From positions 1-33,323 of the forward strand of contig NZ_JAIVAE010000022.1 in the NCBI RefSeq assembly GCF_020171785.1: a DNA stretch of 33,323 nt, read 5' to 3'. Shown here in pieces: positions 23,064 to 29,380 of this stretch. Within the stretch, counting starts at the first letter, position 1, and the number at the start of each line of letters is the position of its first letter. The notes below the pieces were generated by a model. The model was given only the letters and a program-made list of their open reading frames with translations, was not told the DNA's origin and did not search any database. The translations under genes and the position numbers were made by a program. This DNA comes from Guptibacillus hwajinpoensis (GTDB taxonomy: Bacteria > Bacillota > Bacilli > Bacillales > Guptibacillaceae).

Positions 23064-23408
23064 TTGGGATTTACCATAAGAGAATTCGTTGAAATATTCA
23101 GATTAATACTCGGATACATACTTGGAATACAGTTTGGTTATGGAGTACTTATCCTTTTACTTGGAAGAATAATGATTAATTATTTCGCAGTTACTATTGA
23201 AGAAAACCCAAGCAATTTAATACAGAAAGTTATTAATATATTTATGATATCGACGATTGGATCTGGTTATTACATTTACAAAAAAGTAGTACATTACAAC
23301 TGGTTCTTAAGAAAAATCTTCTTTGCAATTGCACTCTTTGTTCAAGGGGTTTTATCTATTGTAATTTATCAAATTATATATAGATCGATGAAAGCAGTAT
23401 TCTTATAA
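23064..23408 (+). CDS. Candidate membrane immunity protein 1
   Basis: 114 residues with three hydrophobic segments (IFRLILGYILGIQFGYGVLI, VINIFMISTIGSGYYIY, IFFAIALFVQGVLSIVIYQI) and conserved motifs shared with its tandem copy: ENPSNLIQK, TIGSGYY, YNWFLRKI, YRSMKAVFL. TTG 23064 is chosen because TAGGTG lies just upstream and the product then begins MGFT, exactly as the second copy does; both are 114 residues. It lies 26 bp after the toxin. Protection against a pore-forming C-terminus is inferred from position and topology. Confidence 0.7.
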   Translation: MGFTIREFVEIFRLILGYILGIQFGYGVLILLLGRIMINYFAVTIEENPSNLIQKVINIFMISTIGSGYYIYKKVVHYNWFLRKIFFAIALFVQGVLSIVIYQIIYRSMKAVFL

Positions 23409-23473
23409 CACTAAGCAGATTCAATTTAATATGTTACAGCTTGAGCATTTGATTAATAAATATGGAGCAAAAA

Positions 23474-23818
23474 ATGGGATTTACAATGAATGAGTTTATA
23501 GAAATTATCAGAATTTTATTATTCTATATATTAGGTATACAAGTTATGTATGGGGTCACTATTCTATTACTCGAAAGAACTATGGTGAATTTTTACTTAT
23601 CTACCCTTGTCCAAAACCCTAGTAATATAATTCATAAAGCAATGAATTTTTCTATGAAAATAACGATCGGTTCTGGTTATTATTGGTATTCAAAATTCGC
23701 AAAATATAATTGGTTCCTAAGAAAAATCTACCTATTATCAGCTTTGATAATTCAAATCATATTATCTATCATTGTGTATCAAGTTATCTACCGATCTTTA
23801 AAAGCCATCTTTTTATGA
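23474..23818 (+). CDS. Candidate membrane immunity protein 2 (tandem duplicate)
   Basis: 114 residues, homologous end to end with the preceding protein (MGFTMNEFIEIIRILLFYIL; NPSNIIHKAMN; ITIGSGYYWY; YNWFLRKIY; YRSLKAIFL). ATG 23474 with GGAG upstream; an in-frame ATG four codons earlier has no site. The copies differ mostly in the first loop (FYLSTLVQ against YFAVTIEE) and in membrane-facing residues, so the second may protect against a variant toxin carried by neighbours. Confidence 0.7.
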   Translation: MGFTMNEFIEIIRILLFYILGIQVMYGVTILLLERTMVNFYLSTLVQNPSNIIHKAMNFSMKITIGSGYYWYSKFAKYNWFLRKIYLLSALIIQIILSIIVYQVIYRSLKAIFL

Positions 23819-23836
23819 AAAATTGGAGGTATTTAA

Positions 23837-24646
23837 ATGAACCACCTACTAACCTGCACAACAGAAGAGCTAGCCCTTATGGTTAGTGCGATTGGCCATC
23901 ATAATGTTGCTAAAGGGATAGCGGAGTCGGCTATCGGTGAAAAGTCTGAGAAAGAATGGATTGCTATTTTAGAAGCAACTAGTAAACAACTAATTTTAAA
24001 GCAAATGTGGGACGAAGAACGAGAGTCAAAAGGAGAAAATCCTCTTACAAAAGAAACAACTGATTTTCTTACGAAGTACGTCACTTCTAAACGGATAATT
24101 CGTTGTTCAAACGCTCCACAAAAAGTTGTTTTAATGCTCCACCATTATGAAGGAGACGAATGGCTCTCCCATATTATTGATCGGGATATCATTCATGAGT
24201 TTTCTTTGATCTCTTCTGAAGAGATTTCAGATCATATGAAAGCATTTTACGGCATTACATACGAAAACTATGAAAAAGTAGAGCCGTTTTCTCTTAGCGA
24301 TCGATCATTTGATCTGTTAAGTAATCCTACCAAAATAGATAAAGTAAGAAAGAAATCTAAATTCACACCATCAGAAGTAACTAGTTTTAACCATTTCATA
24401 GAGGACCTTAAACAATTCGACTGGACTCTTTTCAACATCTCCAACTTTAACATCGTGACACCTGAAGAAGAAATTTATCTAGAAAATATCATTTTTTTCC
24501 TCCCTTCATCAAAAGGTGTTTGGATTAGTGAATATATAGAAGACCCTAAGAAACCCGTTTATATTTATTTGGCTGATCAAGAACAGTGGGAAAACACTCT
24601 CAAAGATATAGGAGCGTACGCCTCTTATCAAATGCAAAACAGCTGA
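23837..24646 (+). CDS. T7SS-associated protein, possible EspG-like chaperone
   Basis: 269 residues, soluble. It begins CTTEELALMVSAIGHHNVAK and continues as a winged-helix-like region to about residue 75, then NAPQKVVLMLHHYEGDEWLS and RDIIHEFSLISSEEISDHM, a strand-rich part that recalls the opening of mycobacterial EspG, the chaperone of type VII substrates. The C-terminal half (LKQFDWTLFNISNF, FLPSSKGVWISEYIED, VYIYLADQEQWENTLKDIG) repeats a similar strand and helix pattern. GGAGG lies 8 nt before ATG 23837, only 18 bp after the second immunity gene. The EspG resemblance is a pattern match by eye and needs a structure comparison; otherwise the protein is unknown. Confidence 0.5.
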   Translation: MNHLLTCTTEELALMVSAIGHHNVAKGIAESAIGEKSEKEWIAILEATSKQLILKQMWDEERESKGENPLTKETTDFLTKYVTSKRIIRCSNAPQKVVLMLHHYEGDEWLSHIIDRDIIHEFSLISSEEISDHMKAFYGITYENYEKVEPFSLSDRSFDLLSNPTKIDKVRKKSKFTPSEVTSFNHFIEDLKQFDWTLFNISNFNIVTPEEEIYLENIIFFLPSSKGVWISEYIEDPKKPVYIYLADQEQWENTLKDIGAYASYQMQNS

Positions 24647-24769
24647 CCAATTGTTGAAACCAAGGTTCAAATTCTCTAAGTTATTACCTAGAATGTGAAC
24701 CCCCCATAGTTTTTAAACACTTCAACTTTTTAACTGTAGTCAATAAAAGCATTTAAGAGGAGTCGCTCC

Positions 24770-25507
24770 ATGTTTAGAATCCCACCTCACAAGAAAACAA
24801 GAAATCTTCCAGACTATATGCAAGAGCACCTCCAACCGATCCATCCAGAAGACACTCGAAAAATGGTTTCCATGTTTTGTTTTTTACTACTCGATGGTTC
24901 ACTCATATTTCTACTAGTCCCCTACAATGAAACGATTGCTTACAGCCTGATTCCCTTTATAGGTTGCATAAATTTATGGGCTATTCGATTAATCATCAAA
25001 AATCCATTTAAAACCCAATTGGAAACGCTCCTATTCATGATTTGTAATTTTGTTATGACAGCCATTACTTATTTTATCCTAACAGTAAGGCTAGCTTATG
25101 TTTACGCAGAAATAACGAACATGTGGGTATACATCACGTTTAGTATTGGCATTATATTTTGCATTCTTAAACTACTTCGATATCAAGTCATCAAGTATTC
25201 TAAACTAGATTATAAGTTGAAAGAACATGAGAAATGGTATAATAGCGGTACAGTAACTTTTGGGGCAGTGTTAATTTGGCAAGGAGGTACTTTCTTTTTA
25301 GCAGTAACCTCATTCCAAAGACTTGCCAGTATATTTGAACTGGGTGTTTTATTAATATTAATGGTTGTGTCTTTTTGTTATTTTTCTGTAAAATATATAC
25401 ATAAATATTGTTTTATCAAGCATAACATCGATTATTTTAACTACTCAGTTCCGTCTGATAAAAGCAAACGAGTGAGATACAAAAAACAAGGTTTTCAACA
25501 TAAGTAA
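24770..25507 (+). CDS. Short member of the six-TM family, divergent copy
   Basis: 245 residues with the same plan as the protein at 19900: KKTRNLPDYMQEHLQPIHPE, six membrane segments (MFCFLLLDGSLIFLLV, FIGCINLWAIRLIIKNP, …), loop YQVIKYSKLDYKLKEHEKWY, and HKYCFIKHNIDYF after TM6. More diverged than the tandem pair. AAGAGGAG 7 nt before ATG 24770. It closes the island on the right, followed by a terminator, so the LXG cassette is bracketed by family members. Confidence 0.75.
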   Translation: MFRIPPHKKTRNLPDYMQEHLQPIHPEDTRKMVSMFCFLLLDGSLIFLLVPYNETIAYSLIPFIGCINLWAIRLIIKNPFKTQLETLLFMICNFVMTAITYFILTVRLAYVYAEITNMWVYITFSIGIIFCILKLLRYQVIKYSKLDYKLKEHEKWYNSGTVTFGAVLIWQGGTFFLAVTSFQRLASIFELGVLLILMVVSFCYFSVKYIHKYCFIKHNIDYFNYSVPSDKSKRVRYKKQGFQHK

Positions 25508-25541
25508 AAAACTCTGCGGGTTTACCTTTTCAGAGTTTTTT
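25506..25541 (+). terminator. Intrinsic terminator closing the LXG island
   Basis: AAAACTCTG / CAGAGTTTT stem with a 14-nt loop and a T-run, directly after the stop of the divergent six-TM gene. Confidence 0.85.
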
Positions 25542-25607
25542 TACTTGCCAGCGATTCTGAAAAAAAAGAATTTTCAAACAAAATAACTCGTTCTCCCCCC
25601 TTTGTAT

Positions 25608-25644
25608 TATAATGGTATTACCAATAAAAACTTTGGTATTACCA
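25608..25644. promoter_or_regulatory. Double FadR-type operator and -10 box
   Basis: Two copies of TGGTATTACCA (25613-25623 and 25634-25644), each with the TGGT-N3-ACCA core of the E. coli FadR operator, centres 21 bp apart (two helical turns). The first overlaps the last base of a TATAAT (25608-25613), so binding would block transcription of the regulator-hydroxylase operon. No good -35 is seen. Confidence 0.75.
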
Positions 25645-25665
25645 GAACAGAGGTGAACCTACATA

Positions 25666-26352
25666 ATGATCGAACGATCCTCCGAAAAGATCACAAAACA
25701 GCTTATTCGTTCTATTTTAGAAAAAGAATGGCGCACAAATGACCCGCTCCCTCCTGAACGAGAACTCGCTACTCACTACCAAGTTGGCAGACCTACCATT
25801 CGCGAAGCGCTACAACGCTTGGAGCGTGATGGATGGGTTACGATTCGGAAGGGTGCACCAGCCCTTGTGAATGATTATTGGAAGCGCGGGAATTTAATGA
25901 CCATCGTAAACATTCTTCAGCACCACGATGACATTCCTGATGAGTTTATCGTTTACATGCTTGAGCTTCGGATTACGTTAACACCGGCTTACGTCCGAGA
26001 TGCTCTCCTTCATCACAGACTTCAAATGATTTCACTTTTTATCCCTCTTCAAGAGCTACCAGACGACCCGAAATCATATGCTGAGTTTGACTGGAAGCTT
26101 CAAAAAAACGTTGCTGAGCTCTCCCCTAACCCGGTTTTTCTTCTCATCTTGAATAGTTTCGAAAACATCTATGGCAAAATGGCGGAGAAATACTTTCTAG
26201 AACCCTCTCATCGAAAAGCATCCAAAAAGTACTATGACCAGTTTCTTGAAGCGACGTTAAAAGGAGATCTCCATCGCGCTGAAACGCTAACGAAACAGAT
26301 GATGGTAACCAGTTTAGAGCTTTGGAAAATAAAAATGAACGGGGGCGTGTAG
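25666..26352 (+). CDS. GntR-type FadR-like transcriptional regulator
   Basis: 228 residues. Winged helix at 1-72 (LPPERELATHYQVGRPTIRE, LQRLERDGWVTIRKG). It resembles E. coli FadR rather than ordinary FCD-type GntR regulators: Arg32, Arg42, Thr44, Arg46 and Gly63 correspond to FadR Arg35, Arg45, Thr47, Arg49 and Gly66, and the linker …VNDYW matches …VNNFW. The C-terminal domain (LRITLTPAYVRDAL, YAEFDWKLQKNVA, NPVFLLILNSFENIYGKMAE, YFLEPSHRKASKKYY) also aligns with the acyl-CoA-binding domain of FadR. The hydroxylase gene starts 2 bp after its stop. ATG 25666 has AGAGGTG about 10 nt upstream. B. subtilis FadR is an unrelated TetR protein, so no symbol is given. Confidence 0.85.
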   Translation: MIERSSEKITKQLIRSILEKEWRTNDPLPPERELATHYQVGRPTIREALQRLERDGWVTIRKGAPALVNDYWKRGNLMTIVNILQHHDDIPDEFIVYMLELRITLTPAYVRDALLHHRLQMISLFIPLQELPDDPKSYAEFDWKLQKNVAELSPNPVFLLILNSFENIYGKMAEKYFLEPSHRKASKKYYDQFLEATLKGDLHRAETLTKQMMVTSLELWKIKMNGGV

Positions 26353-26353
26353 T

Positions 26354-26977
26354 ATGAAACAATTGTACCGTGACTTCTTCTTCCATCCGGATATCTTACT
26401 CATGTTTGGTGTGTTTCTGATCGTAGTTGGCTTTCTACTGACGATGACGCTCTCTCCAATCGTCCTTCTCTTCATTCTTATTGGAATTGTCACTTACATG
26501 TTTAGTGAGTACCTTACCCACCGCTTTTTATTTCATATTAAAACTCCTCAGAACCCCTATCTATTAAAGTTGATTAAACGACTGCATTATGACCATCACA
26601 AAGTGCCGAATGATTTAAAGCTTTTATTTCTGCCATTTTGGTATAGCTTTCCGAACCTGTTTCTCCTTTGCTTCATTTTCTACTGGCTTTCAGGATCTCT
26701 ACTTCACACACTTGCGTTTAGTACAGGATTGCTCGCCATGTTCTTTTTCTATGAGTGGAAACACTATATTGCTCATCGCCCCTTTAAACCGAGAACAAAG
26801 TTCGGGCAGTGGCTGAAAAAAACGCATATCCTGCATCATTATAAAAATGAAAACTATTGGTACGGGGTTTCCACACCATTTGTTGATGTTCTTTTCGGCA
26901 CGTTAAAAAAGGAAAAAGATGTGCAGATGAGCCAAACAGCAAAGGATTTGGAGCAGCGAAAATACACATCCACATAA
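26354..26977 (+). CDS. Fatty acid hydroxylase/sterol desaturase superfamily protein
   Basis: 207 residues, integral membrane di-iron enzyme. Histidine motifs: H56RFLFH61, H78YDHH82, HYIAHR near residue 138, and HILHHYKNENYWYG near 158-170, the pattern of the fatty acid hydroxylase superfamily. Two hydrophobic hairpins flank them. Expected to hydroxylate or desaturate a lipid acyl chain or isoprenoid; substrate unknown. Coupled with the FadR-like regulator (stop and start 2 bp apart), which suggests control by acyl-CoA. Confidence 0.85.
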   Translation: MKQLYRDFFFHPDILLMFGVFLIVVGFLLTMTLSPIVLLFILIGIVTYMFSEYLTHRFLFHIKTPQNPYLLKLIKRLHYDHHKVPNDLKLLFLPFWYSFPNLFLLCFIFYWLSGSLLHTLAFSTGLLAMFFFYEWKHYIAHRPFKPRTKFGQWLKKTHILHHYKNENYWYGVSTPFVDVLFGTLKKEKDVQMSQTAKDLEQRKYTST

Positions 26978-26981
26978 ATAC

Positions 26982-27009
26982 AAAAAGCTGACGTCATGTC
27001 AGCTTTTTT
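26982..27009. terminator. Bidirectional terminator after the hydroxylase gene
   Basis: AAAAAGCTGAC / GTCAGCTTTTTT stem with a GTCAT loop, five bp after the hydroxylase stop and 7 bp from the stop of the convergent 90-residue gene. Confidence 0.92.
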
Positions 27010-27016
27010 GGTGGAG

Positions 27017-27289
27017 CTATTTCTGGCGCAACGTTTGACCGCATGTATGTAAGTCATGAGTGATCTGCTGAAGAATCTGTTCTCCCTCAAGACTACCTGC
27101 TGTCGTTTGTTGAAGCTTTCTCTGGCACTCTCTTGCAATTTGCTCCGCTCGGATTAATTCCTGCTCAAACCGTTGAACTAACGCCAGATCACCTCGCTGC
27201 CTTGCATCGAGCAGCTGCTGACGAATGGTTTCAATATCTCCGCATGCCTGATGAGCTTCTCGTAATACTTGCTGGTTTATCTCGTTCAT
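27017..27289 (-). CDS. Small helical (coiled-coil) protein of unknown function
   Basis: 90 residues, nearly all helical and rich in Gln, Glu and Arg (DIETIRQQLLDARQRGD, FEQELIRAEQIARECQRKL), with Cys at 16, 55 and 83. AAGGAG lies 8 nt before ATG 27289. No membrane segment. It resembles small spore- or stress-related helical proteins of Bacillus in composition, but no family was recognised. Confidence 0.65.
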   Translation of the reverse strand: MNEINQQVLREAHQACGDIETIRQQLLDARQRGDLALVQRFEQELIRAEQIARECQRKLQQTTAGSLEGEQILQQITHDLHTCGQTLRQK

Positions 27290-27374
27290 AGGATCAACTC
27301 CTTATTTCAACCATCTTTCCCTTATTATTGATCAAAACAGGAGAATTATGTAAAAAAGACAAATGTCCACGAAG

Positions 27375-27398
27375 GGGGTCAGGTACGTACCTGACCCC
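27375..27398. repeat. 24-bp palindrome family, copy 7, overlapping a stop codon
   Basis: GGGGTCAGGTAC plus its exact reverse complement. On the minus strand it encodes the last residues and the stop (…Gly-Gln-Val-Arg-Thr-TGA) of the 370-residue protein, so the repeat has become part of a coding sequence. Confidence 0.9.
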
Positions 27399-28491
27399 TT
27401 TCATTCGCTAAGAACGCCATCACTTCTTCTTCCCTCGTTGAATAAAACACCGCATCATCCAAATGAAACAACGCTTCATGTTTCGTTTCTTCATACACTT
27501 GATGAGGAATGTTGCGATAAAGAATTTTCAACATCGTTCTTTTCTTTAGCTCACGAAGGTTTTGGAGTACACGCTCGCGATTTACTTTAATCACAGCAAA
27601 CCCCTCTTGCTGAATCTCCTGTTGTGGAAAACGTTCCTCTAGCTTACGTCTTCCGTCTTCGTCTATTTCAATTAGCTGAACTTCTTCAGCCCCCTCTTCC
27701 GTAAAACTTCCCGCGAGCTCAATAAAACGCTCCTCATCCATATCAACATCATTAAAAATGATCACCGTAAAAGCATCGCCTTCATACTCAGGAATCCGAA
27801 GATGTTTTGGCAATCCAAAACAGGCATCTCGCTTTTCAAGAACCGATACGTGCTTTCTAAGAAAGCGATACCGATGAAAAAAGGTGGTCAGATAGGATGT
27901 CACTACAGTGAACAAGCTTAACAACGTTAGAACAATAAAATGACGAATCGGGGCCTCTCCCATAATTAGAATTCCAACATGCCCCAGTATGTATAAAGTC
28001 GCTAGCCCACCAATCACAATTTTTAACTTGCGATTTGCCCTTGTATTTTTGGTCTGATCGTACGCTTTTCCATACAACAAATTCCGATTTAACAAATGAA
28101 AACATCCCGTCAGAAGGAGAAGCAATAATCCATTACCGATTAATAGGTAAATCCGTTCATTTCCCGAAACGTACTGAGAGACAACCTGTAAGTGAACGAA
28201 AACAAAAAGAATCGTCGTAATGACACCTAATACACCAAGATACAGATAATAGCCAGATTCATACTCATATGGGTCTAAAAATAATTGAAACGCCCAGAAG
28301 TTCAGAATCCCCACAATACTAAACAACGTTAACATCACGACCAGTGAGCCATCATTAGTTAATAATGGAATGAAACCAAAGAGATCTAAAAATACTAACG
28401 TGATCGCTACTGTGCTCCACCGGATGAAGCGATGGGATTTTAATCGCAAATAAGAAAAAACGAGGTCATCTTGATTTTGATAGACATTCAC
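27379..28491 (-). CDS. Long member of the six-TM family
   Basis: 370 residues, homologous to the protein at 12448-13539: N-terminus LVFSYLRLKSHRF, six membrane segments (WSTVAITLVFLDLFGFIPLL; SIVGILNFWAFQLFLDPYEY; …), HRYRFLRKHVSVLEK after TM6, and a cytosolic alpha/beta domain of about 140 residues (FTVIIFNDVDMDEE, FPQQEIQQEGFAVIKVN, YRNIPHQVYEETKH, ALFHLDDAVFYSTREE). The paired beta strands in that tail suggest a thioredoxin-like or ACT-like fold but this is not established. Start GTG 28491 with GGAGGG 7 nt upstream. The last five residues come from a palindrome copy. Function unknown. Confidence 0.72.
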   Translation of the reverse strand: MNVYQNQDDLVFSYLRLKSHRFIRWSTVAITLVFLDLFGFIPLLTNDGSLVVMLTLFSIVGILNFWAFQLFLDPYEYESGYYLYLGVLGVITTILFVFVHLQVVSQYVSGNERIYLLIGNGLLLLLLTGCFHLLNRNLLYGKAYDQTKNTRANRKLKIVIGGLATLYILGHVGILIMGEAPIRHFIVLTLLSLFTVVTSYLTTFFHRYRFLRKHVSVLEKRDACFGLPKHLRIPEYEGDAFTVIIFNDVDMDEERFIELAGSFTEEGAEEVQLIEIDEDGRRKLEERFPQQEIQQEGFAVIKVNRERVLQNLRELKKRTMLKILYRNIPHQVYEETKHEALFHLDDAVFYSTREEEVMAFLANERGQVRT

Positions 28492-28570
28492 TTTCTTCCC
28501 TCCAATCTTCTTCCAACTTTACTAGTTTACCAGATTATTGAATGGAATGTAGTTAGTCCCGAGTTCGCAA

Positions 28571-28609
28571 GTGCCTGTCACCACCCGGTTTTTGTTAGGA
28601 TTTGTCGAA
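28571..28609 (+). repeat. 39-bp intergenic repeat, copy 2
   Basis: GTGCCTGTCACCACCCG … TGTCGAA, the same length and ends as 17440-17478. It lies upstream of the response regulator promoter. Confidence 0.75.
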
Positions 28610-28652
28610 TGGAAACTGACTTCATCCCATTCCTTTCCCCCTTCCCATTATT

Positions 28653-28661
28653 TGCTATAAT
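28653..28661 (+). promoter_or_regulatory. Extended -10 promoter of the two-component operon
   Basis: TGCTATAAT (TGn plus consensus TATAAT at 28656-28661), 35 bp before the response regulator start. No consensus -35. Confidence 0.6.
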
Positions 28662-28696
28662 CAACATAGATAACGAAGCAAAGTGTGGTGACTAGA

Positions 28697-29380
28697 ATGT
28701 TTAAAATACTATTAATTGAAGATGATGCAACACTATTTCAGGAAATGAAGGAGCGACTGGAGCAGTGGTCTTATGAGGTTTATGGGATTCATGATTTTAG
28801 TCAGGTAATGCAGGAATTCTCTACGGTCAAACCTGACCTTACCATTATCGATATTCAACTCCCGAAGTTTGACGGCTTTCACTGGTGCCGAATGATTCGT
28901 GATCATTCAAATGTTCCGATTATCTTTCTCTCTTCACGGGATCATCCGACTGATATGGTGATGTCGATGAACCTTGGGGCAGATGATTTTATCCAAAAGC
29001 CTTTCCACTTTGAAGTGCTTGTTGCCAAAATCCAGGCGATTTTAAGGCGCGTTTACAATTATAATACGGATACAAATACGCTCAAAACCTGGCAGGGTAC
29101 CACGATTGATGCTGAGCGAAACCGCCTCACATTGGATGATCATGCCCTTGACTTAACGAAGAATGAGATGATCATTCTTCTGATGCTTATCGAACGAAAG
29201 AACAAAATCGTCACACGGGATGAACTAATCAATCGACTCTGGGACGATCAGCGTTTTGTAAGTGACAATACCCTTACCGTTAACGTCAATCGCCTTCGAA
29301 AAAAACTAGCAGATATTGAACTCGGAGATGCCATCCAAACGAAAATAGGTCAGGGCTATATGGCTCTGGAAACGCAATGA
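28697..29380 (+). CDS. BceR-type response regulator (OmpR family)
   Basis: 227 residues: receiver domain with Asp9-Asp10, phospho-acceptor Asp52 (LTIIDIQLPKFDG) and Lys in FIQKPF, then an OmpR winged helix (LTKNEMIILLMLIERKNKIV, DNTLTVNVNRLRKKL). Its receiver and place before an intramembrane kinase match the BceR/PsdR/YxdJ group that responds to cell-wall-active peptides. ATG 28697 is favoured over a GTG four codons earlier. Overlaps the kinase gene by 4 bp. Confidence 0.9.
   Translation: MFKILLIEDDATLFQEMKERLEQWSYEVYGIHDFSQVMQEFSTVKPDLTIIDIQLPKFDGFHWCRMIRDHSNVPIIFLSSRDHPTDMVMSMNLGADDFIQKPFHFEVLVAKIQAILRRVYNYNTDTNTLKTWQGTTIDAERNRLTLDDHALDLTKNEMIILLMLIERKNKIVTRDELINRLWDDQRFVSDNTLTVNVNRLRKKLADIELGDAIQTKIGQGYMALETQ

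Noticed and set aside
20858-24646. Presence of a full type VII secretion system
   Set aside because: No EssC/YukB ATPase, EssB, EsaA or EsxA-like core gene is in the window; only the toxin cassette is present.
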